NCBI GenBank assembly: GCA_005879585.1
Contig: VBKG01000344.1
Span: 1-40,209, forward strand
DNA length: 40,209 nt
Origin: Deltaproteobacteria bacterium
GTDB taxonomy: Bacteria > Desulfobacterota > Binatia > DP-6
Direction of reading: 5' to 3'
Every line of letters begins with the position of its first letter. Within the stretch, counting starts at the first letter, position 1. The notes under the pieces were generated by a model. It did not search any database. It was not told the DNA's origin and saw only the letters and a program-made list of their open reading frames with translations. The translations under genes were made by a program, and so were the position numbers. This document shows, piece after piece, positions 30,773 to 39,707 of the stretch.

Positions 30773-32722
30773 ATGTGTGGCATCGCGGGAGAGCTGAGCC
30801 TTCGCAGGGGAACGCACGCGCGTCCGGAACGCGTGCGCGCCATGTGCGACGTCATCGTGCACCGCGGTCCCGACGACTTCGGCGAGTTCGCCGAAGCCGA
30901 GGTCGCGCTCGGCATGCGGCGCCTGTCGATCGTCGACGTGGCCGGCGGCCATCAGCCGCTCGCGAACGAGGACGGCTCGGTCCAGGTGGTCTGCAACGGC
31001 GAGGTTTATAACAGCCCTCTGCTGCGCTCCGGGCTCCTCGCTCGGGGGCACCGCTTCCGAACCTCCAGTGACGTCGAGGTGATCGCGCACCTCTACGAGG
31101 ATGGCGGCACGGATGCGCTCGCCGACCTCGACGGCATGTTCGCCTTCGCCCTGTGGGACCGCCGCCGCCGGCGTCTCGTGCTCGGCCGCGATCGCGTCGG
31201 GATCAAGCCGCTCTACGTCGCCGAGCGCGGCGACCGCATCCTGTTCGGGTCGGAGGTGAAGTGCCTGCTCGCCGCGGGCGTCGACGCCGAGATCGACCTC
31301 CAGGCGCTGCACGACTACCTGACGCTCGGGTACGTCCCGGGCCCCGCGTCGATCCTGCGCGGCGTGCGGCAGGTGCCGCCCGGCCACCTGCTGATCGCCG
31401 AACCCGGCCGGCCGGTGCGCACCGAGCGCTACTGGACGCTCGAGGGACATGCCCGCGCGAGCGCGCCGCGCTCCGAGAGTGCGTGGACCGAGGAGCTCGT
31501 CGCGACGCTCCGTGGCGCCGTCGAGCGCCACCTGATGAGCGACGTGCCCCTCGGCGTCTTTCTCTCGGGCGGGCTCGACTCGAGCACGATCGTCGCGCTC
31601 ATGCACGAGCTCGGCGTCCACCCGATCCGCACCTTCACCATCGGCTTCGAGGAGCGGACGTTCAGCGAGACGGCGGTCGCGCGGCAGGTCGCGACGCGCT
31701 TCGGGACGGAGCACCACGAGCTCGTCGTGCGGCCCGACGCCGCGACACTCCTGCCGCGGCTCGTGCATCACTTCGACGAGCCGTTCGCCGACTCCTCCGC
31801 GATCCCCGTCTGGCATCTTTCCGAGCTCGCCCGCCGGCACGTGAAGGTCGTCCTGTCCGGCGAGGGAGGCGACGAGATGCTCGCCGGCTACGAGACCTAC
31901 CGCGCCCGGCGGCTCGCCTCGCTGTATGCACGGCTGCCCGGCCTGATCGGCCGCCGCGCGCTTCCCGAGCTCGTGCGGCGGCTGCCCGTCTCCCATGCGC
32001 GCGTCAGCTTCGACTACAAGGCCAAGCGCTTCGTCGCCGGCGCGTACCTCCCGCCGGCCGCCGGCCACCTCTGGTGGAAGACCGTCCTCTCCGAGGACGC
32101 GAAGGCGGCGCTCTACGCGAACGGGACGCTGGCCGAGGTCGAGCCCACCGTGCGGCTCTTCGAGCGTCTCTACGCGGAATCGGACGGCGAGGAGCTCGAC
32201 CGCCTGCAGTACGTGGACGCGACGCTGTTCCTGCCCGCGGACATCCTCGTGAAGGTCGACCGCATGAGCATGGCCCACTCGCTCGAAGCGCGGGTGCCGT
32301 TCCTCGACCGCGGCGTGATGGAGCTCGCGCGACGGCTGCCCGCACGGCTCCGCCTGCGCGGTCTCACCACGAAGTACCTCCTGCGGCGGGCGATGGCGGG
32401 GCGGCTGCCCGCTGCGGTCGTCGACGGCCGCAAACGCGGCTTCAACGTGCCCATCCCGGGCTGGCTCGTGGGCGAGCTCCGCGACTTCACGCACGACGTG
32501 CTGGCGCCGGCCCGGCTCCGCCGGCTGGGGCTGCTCGATCCCGCCGCCGTCGGCCGCCTCGTGACCGAGCACATGACGCGCCGGGCGGACCACAGCCGGG
32601 CCATCTGGGCGCTGCTCGTGCTCGTCCTCTGGTACGAGGCGGTGCAGGCCGTGCGCCCGGCAGTGGGCGGGGAGGCGCCGCGGCGTGCGCACGCCGCCGA
32701 CGGCCGGATGGGGGCCTCGTGA
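30773..32722 (+). CDS. asnB: Asparagine synthase-type amidotransferase (EPS-associated)
   Basis: The 649-residue protein is a class-II glutamine amidotransferase: the nucleophilic Cys2 in MCGIAGE, 'IVHRGPDDFGEF' and 'NGEVYN'. A C-terminal asparagine-synthetase domain follows, with PP-loop SGGLDSS (about residue 266), 'LSGEGGDEMLAGYETY' and 'MAHSLEARVPFLDR'. It matches the architecture of amidotransferases linked to exosortase-A EPS clusters, which probably transfer ammonia from glutamine to a sugar carboxyl group, giving an amide on a uronic acid. Plain asparagine synthesis is the conservative alternative. Seven bases separate it from the preceding stop, and its stop overlaps the next gene's GTG. 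Confidence 0.9.
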   Translation: MCGIAGELSLRRGTHARPERVRAMCDVIVHRGPDDFGEFAEAEVALGMRRLSIVDVAGGHQPLANEDGSVQVVCNGEVYNSPLLRSGLLARGHRFRTSSDVEVIAHLYEDGGTDALADLDGMFAFALWDRRRRRLVLGRDRVGIKPLYVAERGDRILFGSEVKCLLAAGVDAEIDLQALHDYLTLGYVPGPASILRGVRQVPPGHLLIAEPGRPVRTERYWTLEGHARASAPRSESAWTEELVATLRGAVERHLMSDVPLGVFLSGGLDSSTIVALMHELGVHPIRTFTIGFEERTFSETAVARQVATRFGTEHHELVVRPDAATLLPRLVHHFDEPFADSSAIPVWHLSELARRHVKVVLSGEGGDEMLAGYETYRARRLASLYARLPGLIGRRALPELVRRLPVSHARVSFDYKAKRFVAGAYLPPAAGHLWWKTVLSEDAKAALYANGTLAEVEPTVRLFERLYAESDGEELDRLQYVDATLFLPADILVKVDRMSMAHSLEARVPFLDRGVMELARRLPARLRLRGLTTKYLLRRAMAGRLPAAVVDGRKRGFNVPIPGWLVGELRDFTHDVLAPARLRRLGLLDPAAVGRLVTEHMTRRADHSRAIWALLVLVLWYEAVQAVRPAVGGEAPRRAHAADGRMGAS

Positions 32723-34596
32723 TCAGCCTCCGTATCCAGCGCGCGGATTTCGAGGCGCCGTGGCGCGAGCTCGGCCTCCGGCCGGACGGCCGATGGGGCC
32801 GCTGGTGGCAGGTGACGATCGCCGTCGCGGGGCTGCTCATCCTGCTCCCCGTCTCGCTGCTCGTCGCCCTCGCGATCAAGCTCACGAGCCGCGGACCGAT
32901 CCTCTACCGCGGCAGCCGCATCGGCCGCGACCTCCGGCCGTTCACGATCTACAAGTTCCGGACACTGCTCGTGGATGCGGAAGGGCGGATCGGCGCGCGG
33001 CTCCTGTCGCCGGACGAGCCGCTCTACACGCCGGTCGGTCGCTTCCTCAAGCGCAGCAAGCTCGACGAGATCCCCCAGCTCCTGAACGTGCTCCGCGGCG
33101 ACATGAACCTGGTCGGCCCCCGGCCGATCCGCCCGATCTTTCTCGCCACCTCGACGCGCGACATCGCGAACTACACGGCGCGGTTCGTCGTGCGGCCGGG
33201 GATGACCGGCCTCGCGCAGCTCCGCGGGGGCTACTTCACGCACCCGCGAGACAAGCTGCGCTACGACATCCTCTACATCCGCAACCGGAGCTTCTGGCTC
33301 GACTTCCGGCTCGTCGCCGCCACGTTCGTGAAGCTCCTGAACCGCTGGCTCACGCTCGGCGTCGTCCTCGGGCTCATGTTCCTCTGCGCGTCGTTCGCGC
33401 CCGCGCTCTTCAAAGAGCCGTTCGAGGTCGCGGTCGGCGGCTTCAACCTGTCGCCCTTCGAGGCGCTCGGCCTTCTGCTCGCCGTCACGACCCTCGTGCG
33501 GCAGATCCCGGCGCACCGGCTGTACCTCTACCGGACGCCGACCAACCGGCCGATGGTCGGCTTCCTGCTGTTCTCGGTGCTGGCCGGCGTCTTCGGCGGC
33601 GACCTCGTGCCACGGCTGCGCGACGTCGCGTACTTCAGCGCCTCGGGCTTCCTCCTCGTCTTCCTGCTCGTCAGCGGCGAGGTGAACGACCGCTTCGTCG
33701 TCCGTGCCACCCGCGTCGTCGCGCTGGCGGCCGTGGCGGTGTCGCTGCTCGGCATCCTCGAGATCGCCGTGCAGACGCACCCGAGCGCGGGCGGCGCGCT
33801 GCGCATCACGTCCACGCTCGGGAGCCCGATCGTCCTCGCGGCCTACCTCGTCCTCGGCGTGCCGCTCGTGCTCGTCGAGCTGACCGCCGCGGAGCGGCGC
33901 GAGGAGCGCGATTTCTGGCTCATCTGCGCGACCCTCGTCATCGTGGCCGTGGTCCTGACCCAGAGCCGGACCGGGCTCTTCGCGTTGTGGATCACGGGGT
34001 CGGTGTTCACGTGGCGCGCGTCGCGGCGCACGTTCCGTGTGTTCGCCGGCGGCTGCCTCGTCCTGGTGAGTCTCCTCGTGGTCACCGGGTCGCTGCGGCT
34101 CTCGCCGGGCGCGATCGGCGCCGAGTGGGCGCGGCGCGTCTCGCTCACCGGGGCGACGCTCTCCTCCGAAGTGCGGAGCCACCACGCACTCGTCGGGCCG
34201 GAGCCGGGAAAGGGCGCGCTCAGCATCGTCATGGTGGAGGGGCCGGGCGAGCGGGCGCCGCACCGCGCGCAGAACGCCAACATGCACCTGACACTCATGC
34301 TGCGCGCCGGGCTGGTCGGCTGGGCGCTCATGATGTGGGTGATCGGCGCCGCGCTGGCGGCCATCTACCAGGGCAGCCGCCGGGTGCAGGACGAGCGGCT
34401 GGCGCTCGTGCTCTGGGCGATCTTCTCCTCCGGTCTCGGGTTCCTCGTGTCGATGGCGAACTTCAACGCGTTCTACAACCCGCCCGTGCAGATCCTGTTC
34501 TGGGGGTTGCTCGGTATCGGCATGGCGATCGTGACGCACCTGAACGGGCGGCGTCCGACGTTCAACGTCATCTATCGGTTCGGGCCGGGCGAGTGA
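32719..34596 (+). CDS. Fused phosphoglycosyl transferase and O-antigen ligase-type membrane protein
   Basis: The 625-residue protein starts at GTG 32719 (GTGA overlap). Residues about 27-205 form a small monotopic phosphoglycosyl transferase: a re-entrant hydrophobic helix (31-55), then 'KFRTLLVDAE' with the catalytic acidic pair in 'SKLDEIPQLLNVLRGDMN' and 'LVGPRPIRP'. The frame continues without interruption into about ten transmembrane segments (about 210-610) resembling Wzy_C/O-antigen ligase ('LTQSRTGLFALWITGS', 'NANMHLTLMLRAGLVGW'). The first half would start repeat-unit synthesis on undecaprenyl phosphate. The second would polymerise or ligate on the opposite membrane face. This arrangement is unusual; see findings. 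Confidence 0.85.
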   Translation: MISLRIQRADFEAPWRELGLRPDGRWGRWWQVTIAVAGLLILLPVSLLVALAIKLTSRGPILYRGSRIGRDLRPFTIYKFRTLLVDAEGRIGARLLSPDEPLYTPVGRFLKRSKLDEIPQLLNVLRGDMNLVGPRPIRPIFLATSTRDIANYTARFVVRPGMTGLAQLRGGYFTHPRDKLRYDILYIRNRSFWLDFRLVAATFVKLLNRWLTLGVVLGLMFLCASFAPALFKEPFEVAVGGFNLSPFEALGLLLAVTTLVRQIPAHRLYLYRTPTNRPMVGFLLFSVLAGVFGGDLVPRLRDVAYFSASGFLLVFLLVSGEVNDRFVVRATRVVALAAVAVSLLGILEIAVQTHPSAGGALRITSTLGSPIVLAAYLVLGVPLVLVELTAAERREERDFWLICATLVIVAVVLTQSRTGLFALWITGSVFTWRASRRTFRVFAGGCLVLVSLLVVTGSLRLSPGAIGAEWARRVSLTGATLSSEVRSHHALVGPEPGKGALSIVMVEGPGERAPHRAQNANMHLTLMLRAGLVGWALMMWVIGAALAAIYQGSRRVQDERLALVLWAIFSSGLGFLVSMANFNAFYNPPVQILFWGLLGIGMAIVTHLNGRRPTFNVIYRFGPGE

Positions 34597-36557
34597 GTGG
34601 GCACCGCATGCTGCGGGGGTGCGTCGCCGGCCTCGCGACCGGCGCCGTCTGGTGGGCGGTCGAAGCGACGCTCAACTGGACGGCTGGTGGCCTCGTGCCC
34701 GCGCGGGTCGCGGCGCAGGTCGCGGGACTCGACCTGGCGATCGGCGGCGTCGCAGGCGCGGGGCTCGGCCTCGTGCTCGGCGGCGGGGTGCCGCTCGGCC
34801 TGGCGCTCGCCGTCGTGTACGGCTTCCTCCGGGTCTTCCAGCCGCCAGGCCTGGGAGGCGAGGCGCTCTTTCTCGTCCTCGCCGCCGCCGCGGTGGCGGT
34901 CGGCGCGCGTCTCGCCGCCGCCGGGGTGGGCGAGCGGCCGAGCCTGGTTACCGGCCACGTAGTATTGCTCGCGACGGCCGCCGTCGCGCTCGGGGAGGTC
35001 GCCCTCGACGATCGGCACCTGGCGCTGCTCACCGAACGCAGCCTGCCGGCCGTGCTCGCGGCAATGCCGCTCGTCGGTCTCGCCGCCGACCGGGTGCTCG
35101 GCCTCCTCGTCGCACGACGCGGCCTGCGGCTCGGTCTCGAGGTCGCGGCGGGGGCGCTCGCGGCCGCGCTCGTCGCGCATCCGCTCGCAAGCGCGCCGCT
35201 CGAGGATCCGATCACCACCGCCGTGCCGCCGCCCGCCGGGACGCCGGACGTCGTGCTCGTGTCGTTCGACACCACGCGCGCCGACCACCTCTCGACGTAC
35301 GGCTACGCGCGCGACACGTCGCCGAACCTGACCGCGTTCGCGGCCGATGCCTTGCTGTTCACGCAGGCCCGCTCGCCGGCCGCGTGGACCTTGCCCGCGC
35401 ACGCGTCGCTCTTCACCGGCATGTACCCGAGCCGCCACGGTGCGCACCTGGCGGGCGGCTTCCTGCCGGGTCGCTCGATCGACGGGCACCGTCGCGTCGC
35501 CTTCCCGCTCCCCGAGGAGCGGACGACGCTCGCCGAGGCGCTGCGCGACCGCGGCTACCGCACGGCCGCCTTCGCGGCGAACTTCTCCTACCTCTATCGC
35601 AGCTTCGGCGTGGCGCAGGGCTTCAGCCACTACGACGATGCCCCCGGCCTCCTGTTCCACGTCCGCCCGCACGTCGTGCACTTCGTGCAGCGGTTCGCGC
35701 CGGGCTTCTGCCTGAAGCCGTTCCGGAGCGCGCGCGAGATCAACGCCGCCGCGCTCGCCTGGCTCGACGGCGCGCCCGCGGGCCGCCCCGCCTTCCTCTT
35801 CGTGAACTACATGGAGCCGCACGAGCCGTGGCTCGCCGAGCCGCCGTACGACCGCTGGAGCCGCGGCCTCGCCGGTGCCGCGCGGCTCGCGCGCACCAAC
35901 CTCTACACGCACGCCGTGCACGACTTCACCGACGCGGAACGCGACTTCATCGCCGCCAACTACGACGGGGAGCTGCTGAAGGCGGACGCGGCGCTCGGCG
36001 AGCTCCTCGCGGCGCTCCGCGCGCGCGGCCGCTACGAGAACGCCCTCGTCGTCGTCACCGCCGACCACGGCGAGTTCCTCGGCGAGCACGGGCAGGTGGG
36101 TCACATCGGCCGGATGCTCTACGAGCCCCTCTTGCACGTGCCGCTGGTCGTCAAGTTCCCCGGTGCGAACCGGCCCCGGGGCCGCCGCGACGACCGGGTG
36201 CAGCTGATCGACGTGCTGCCGACGGTGCTCGGCGCGGCAGGCGCGCCGATCCCGGCCGGCGTGCAGGGCGAACCGCTCCTCGAGGTGACGCACGCCACCG
36301 TGGCCGAGGAGGACATCAATCCGTGGCTCGTCGCGCAGTACGGGCCGACCTACGATCGGGCCATACGCGTCCTCTACGACGGCCCCTACAAGCTGATCAC
36401 CACGTCACGCGGCGAGCGTCTCCTGTTCGACCTCGAGCGCGATCCCGAAGAGACCGACGATCTGGCCGCCCGAGACCCCGCGCGCACGGAGGCGCTCGCC
36501 CGAAGGCTCGACAGTGCGATGAGCGGGATGCTACTCGCCGCAGCCGGGAAGAACTGA
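34593..36557 (+). CDS. Sulfatase-fold membrane hydrolase/transferase (EPS-modifying)
   Basis: The 654-residue protein has about five to six hydrophobic N-terminal segments (residues 1-200). A soluble sulfatase/alkaline-phosphatase superfamily domain follows: 'VLVSFDTTRADHLSTYGY', then the nucleophile region 'WTLPAHASLFTG', and 'TADHGEFLGEHGQVGH' with the second set of metal ligands. The residue at the nucleophile position is Thr266, not the Cys or Ser that is converted to formylglycine, so a phospho-transferase of the phosphoethanolamine or phosphoglycerol kind is more likely than a sulfatase. It probably decorates glycan in the periplasm. GTG 34593 overlaps the previous stop; ATG 34608 is the alternative. 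Confidence 0.82.
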   Translation: MSGHRMLRGCVAGLATGAVWWAVEATLNWTAGGLVPARVAAQVAGLDLAIGGVAGAGLGLVLGGGVPLGLALAVVYGFLRVFQPPGLGGEALFLVLAAAAVAVGARLAAAGVGERPSLVTGHVVLLATAAVALGEVALDDRHLALLTERSLPAVLAAMPLVGLAADRVLGLLVARRGLRLGLEVAAGALAAALVAHPLASAPLEDPITTAVPPPAGTPDVVLVSFDTTRADHLSTYGYARDTSPNLTAFAADALLFTQARSPAAWTLPAHASLFTGMYPSRHGAHLAGGFLPGRSIDGHRRVAFPLPEERTTLAEALRDRGYRTAAFAANFSYLYRSFGVAQGFSHYDDAPGLLFHVRPHVVHFVQRFAPGFCLKPFRSAREINAAALAWLDGAPAGRPAFLFVNYMEPHEPWLAEPPYDRWSRGLAGAARLARTNLYTHAVHDFTDAERDFIAANYDGELLKADAALGELLAALRARGRYENALVVVTADHGEFLGEHGQVGHIGRMLYEPLLHVPLVVKFPGANRPRGRRDDRVQLIDVLPTVLGAAGAPIPAGVQGEPLLEVTHATVAEEDINPWLVAQYGPTYDRAIRVLYDGPYKLITTSRGERLLFDLERDPEETDDLAARDPARTEALARRLDSAMSGMLLAAAGKN

Positions 36558-36559
36558 CC

Positions 36560-37651
36560 ATGCGTCCGAATGGGACCGATCCAGGCGGCGACGCCGAGCA
36601 CGGCTGGAGCCGCGTGACCTCGATGGCGCGCTGGCTCGCGCGGCGGCGGCCGCCGGCCGTGGCGACGCCCGCGGTGTCCGTGGTGATCCCGGTCTACAAC
36701 GCGGCCGCGACGCTGGCGGAGTGTCTGACCCGGCTCTTCCAGTCCACCTACGTCGACTTCGAGGTGGTGCTCGTGGACGACGGGTCAACCGACCAGTCGC
36801 CGGCGATCGCGGCGAATTTCCCGGTCCGCATCGTGCCGACGTCGGGGCGCGTCGGCCCGGCAGCCGCGCGCAACGTGGGCGCGCGCGCCGCGTGCGGCCC
36901 GCTCCTGTTCTTCATCGACTCCGATGTCATGGTCGCCCCGGACACGCTCGCGCGTCTCGCGGACCGCTACGCGCGGGGCGACGTGGACGGTCTCATCGGC
37001 GTCCAGGCGGCCGCGATGCGCCACCGCGACCTCGTGAGCCAGTACAAGAACCTGTGGATGCGCTGGACGTACGTCCGACAAACGGGCGAGGTCCCGCTCT
37101 TCTACACCACCGCCGCCGCCATCCGGCGCGATGCCTTCCTGTCGACGGGCGGGTTCGACGAAGGCTACGGCAACCCGAACGTCGAGGACACGGCCTTCGG
37201 GCAGAAGCTTGCGCGCCTCGGTATCCGTGTCCGCGTGCAGCCCGAGCTCGAGGTGGAGCACGTCAAGCGGTACTCGCTCGGTGGTCTGCTGCGCACCGAC
37301 TTCCTGCGCGCCGTCGCGCTGACCCGCTTGAAGCTCCGCCACCGCACCGAGCTCGCGCACAACAACACTTCGGTGCCCGCCACGTACATGGCGAGCGTGC
37401 CGCTGGCGGTCGCCGGGGCCGCGGCGCTCGGCGCAGCGCTGCTCCTCGGCACGCACGCGCTGGCAGCCGCGGGGGCGGTCCTGCTGGCGGCCGCGATCGC
37501 GCTCAACGCGAACTTCCTTGGCGCGATCCGCACGAGCGAGGGGTGGGGGAGGGCGGTCGCCGCGACGCCGCTCCTCGGGCTCGAGCTCGTCGTCGTGGGG
37601 ACCGGGACCGGCGTCGGGCTGTTGACGTACGTGCTCGGCCGGCGGTACTGA
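36560..37651 (+). CDS. GT2-family glycosyltransferase with C-terminal membrane helices
   Basis: The 363-residue GT-A protein has 'VSVVIPVYNAAATLAECLTR', the DxD-type 'FIDSDVMVAPDT' and 'GGFDEGYGNPNVEDTAFGQK' (ED motif). Two to three hydrophobic helices end the protein (about 275-360). It matches membrane-attached GT2 enzymes that act on lipid-linked acceptors. Its substrate is unknown. It starts two bases after the stop of the sulfatase-fold gene and is followed after 26 bp by a radical SAM gene with its own ribosome site. Confidence 0.88.
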   Translation: MRPNGTDPGGDAEHGWSRVTSMARWLARRRPPAVATPAVSVVIPVYNAAATLAECLTRLFQSTYVDFEVVLVDDGSTDQSPAIAANFPVRIVPTSGRVGPAAARNVGARAACGPLLFFIDSDVMVAPDTLARLADRYARGDVDGLIGVQAAAMRHRDLVSQYKNLWMRWTYVRQTGEVPLFYTTAAAIRRDAFLSTGGFDEGYGNPNVEDTAFGQKLARLGIRVRVQPELEVEHVKRYSLGGLLRTDFLRAVALTRLKLRHRTELAHNNTSVPATYMASVPLAVAGAAALGAALLLGTHALAAAGAVLLAAAIALNANFLGAIRTSEGWGRAVAATPLLGLELVVVGTGTGVGLLTYVLGRRY

Positions 37652-37677
37652 GCCCGCCCGAAAGGGAAGGAGCAACG

Positions 37678-38907
37678 ATGGGTTACTTCGATTATCTCAA
37701 GCATGGCCGCAAGATGCTCGTGAAGCGCGGGCAGCTGCCGGTGTACCTCGTCTACTTCATCACCGACGCCTGCAACGCGAAGTGCAAGCACTGCCTGCTG
37801 GCCGACGGCGCGCATCCCGGCTGGGAAGAGCCGTCGATGGCCTACCGTAAGCAGGAGCTGTCGCTCGAGGAGATCGACAAGGTGGCGGCGAGCATGGGGA
37901 AGGGGAGCCTCATGTTCCTCCTTCCCACCGGCGGGGAGCCGTTCCTCCGGAAGGACATCGGCGAGATCGTCAAGATCTTCCACAAGAACACCGGCGTCCG
38001 GAACGTCGGCATTCCCACCAACGGCAGCACGACGGCGCGCACCGTGTCGATCGTGAAGGATCTCTGCGAGTCGTGTCCCGAGCTCGACCTGCACATCGAC
38101 ATCTCGCTCGACGGCGTCGGCCCGCTGCACGACGAGATCCGCGTGTTCCCCGGCCTCTTCAAGCGTTCGGTCGAGACCTACAAGGCGCTCCGGGACATCG
38201 AGAAGCACCACAAGAACTTCAGCGTGCAGGTGGAGACGACCGTCTCCAAGCACAACGAGGACGTGCTGATCGAGAACTACGAGTGGTTCCGGCAGAACCT
38301 CGACGTCGACACGGTCTTCACCCTGCTCACGCGCGGCAGCCCGAAGGAGCCCGTGGCCAAGTTCTTCAACGTCGAGAAGTACGAGCAGTACGCCGACCAC
38401 ATGGAGCGGGAGTACAAGTCCGGATCCCTTTCCGGGTACGACCACTTCCCCTTCGCCGACTTCATCAACGCCAAGCGCATCGTGCGCCACCAGCTGATTG
38501 CCAAGATCGTGCGGACGAACGAGTACCAGATTCCCTGCTACGCCGGGAACCTGGGCGGGGCGATGTTCGCCAACGGTGACGTCTATCCCTGCGAGCTGCT
38601 CATCGACCGGAAGCTCGGCAACGTGCGCGACGCGGGCTACGACTTCCGGAAGATCTGGTTCAGCCGCGAGGCGGAGGCCTCGCGCCGCTTCATCCGCGAG
38701 TCGAAGTGCTTCTGCACCTACGAGTGCTTCCTCACGATCAACATCCTGTTCAATCCGCGCATGATGCCGGCGGTGCTGAAGGAGTGGTCGAGCCTGAAGC
38801 TCCGCAAGGCCTGGCGGCGGGTCACCGGCAAGCAGCCCCGGCCCGCGATCGCGGCCTGCACGAGCGCGAAGCCCGTCGAGCCCACGCGCGCGGCCGTCGC
38901 CCGCTGA
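37678..38907 (+). CDS. Radical SAM protein with C-terminal auxiliary cysteines
   Basis: The 409-residue protein has the 4Fe-4S-SAM motif C32-x3-C36-x2-C39 ('DACNAKCKHCL'), the GGEP motif ('PTGGEPFLRKDIGE') and an 'IDISLDGVGPLHDE' strand. Near the C terminus, 'CYAGNLGGAMFANGDVYPC' and 'KCFCTYEC' supply further cysteines, as in SPASM-type enzymes with extra clusters. The ribosome site AAGGGAAGGAG is strong. It sits between two GT2 genes in the EPS operon, so a radical modification of a sugar, lipid carrier or glycan-linked peptide is inferred. No peptide substrate gene is visible. Confidence 0.85.
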   Translation: MGYFDYLKHGRKMLVKRGQLPVYLVYFITDACNAKCKHCLLADGAHPGWEEPSMAYRKQELSLEEIDKVAASMGKGSLMFLLPTGGEPFLRKDIGEIVKIFHKNTGVRNVGIPTNGSTTARTVSIVKDLCESCPELDLHIDISLDGVGPLHDEIRVFPGLFKRSVETYKALRDIEKHHKNFSVQVETTVSKHNEDVLIENYEWFRQNLDVDTVFTLLTRGSPKEPVAKFFNVEKYEQYADHMEREYKSGSLSGYDHFPFADFINAKRIVRHQLIAKIVRTNEYQIPCYAGNLGGAMFANGDVYPCELLIDRKLGNVRDAGYDFRKIWFSREAEASRRFIRESKCFCTYECFLTINILFNPRMMPAVLKEWSSLKLRKAWRRVTGKQPRPAIAACTSAKPVEPTRAAVAR

Positions 38908-38932
38908 CGCGCCCCGTCCGCAAGGAGGAACC

Positions 38933-39703
38933 ATGTATCGCAGCAATCGCATCTCGGTCGTCATCCCGTGTCACAACGAAGAGGAGGGCATCCGCGCGGT
39001 GCTCGCCCAGATGCCCGCCATGGTCGACGAGGTCGTGGTCGTCGACAACGCCTCGACCGACCGGACCGCGGCCGTCGCGCGCGAGCTCGGCGCGCGGGTC
39101 GTGTACGAGGGCCGGAAGGGCTATGGGCGCGCGTACAAGACGGGCTTCGCGTCGGCGCGCGGTGACATCATCGTCACCATGGACGGCGACGGCACCTACC
39201 CGCCCGACTCGATCCCGCTGCTCCTCTACGTGCTGGTGGAGGAGAAGCTCGACTTCATCACCGCGCGGCGCTGGTACTCGCGAAGCGGGCAGGCGAAGAG
39301 CCCGATCCGGCTCCTCGGCAACGCCATCCTGTCCGGGGCGATGATGTGTCTCTTCTTCAAGTTCATCATCGACTCGCAGTCGGGGATGTGGGTCTTCCGG
39401 CGCGACGTGCTGCGCAAGATCGGGCCGCGCAGCGACAGCATGGCCCTCTCCGAGGAGCTCAAGATCCTCGCGTTCACCCACCGGGGGCTTCGCTGTCTCG
39501 AGATGCCGATCTACTACGGCGAGCGGATCGGGACGAGCAAGCTGAACATCTGGCGCGACGGGTTCGGCAACCTCTTCTTCCTCGTCCGCATGCGCCTCGT
39601 TCTCGGCCGGCGCCGCCGTGCGGCGGTCGTCATGCCGCTGCCGCGGCCGGACGAGGCGGCCGGGGACGCGACGGTGAGGGCCTCCGCACAGCACACCTCG
39701 TGA
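38933..39703 (+). CDS. GT2-family glycosyltransferase, dolichyl/polyprenyl-phosphate mannosyltransferase-like
   Basis: The 256-residue GT-A protein is DPM1-like: 'ISVVIPCHNEEEGIRAVLAQ', 'VVVVDNASTDRTAA', 'KGYGRAYKTGFASARGDIIV' and the metal-binding 'DGDGTYPPDS'. It lacks the long C-terminal membrane domain. Such enzymes make polyprenyl-phosphate sugars, which are donors for periplasmic GT-C enzymes; the GT83-type enzyme at 2647-4287 is one possible user. A strong AAGGAGG ribosome site precedes ATG 38933. Confidence 0.9.
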   Translation: MYRSNRISVVIPCHNEEEGIRAVLAQMPAMVDEVVVVDNASTDRTAAVARELGARVVYEGRKGYGRAYKTGFASARGDIIVTMDGDGTYPPDSIPLLLYVLVEEKLDFITARRWYSRSGQAKSPIRLLGNAILSGAMMCLFFKFIIDSQSGMWVFRRDVLRKIGPRSDSMALSEELKILAFTHRGLRCLEMPIYYGERIGTSKLNIWRDGFGNLFFLVRMRLVLGRRRRAAVVMPLPRPDEAAGDATVRASAQHTS

Positions 39704-39707
39704 GGGG

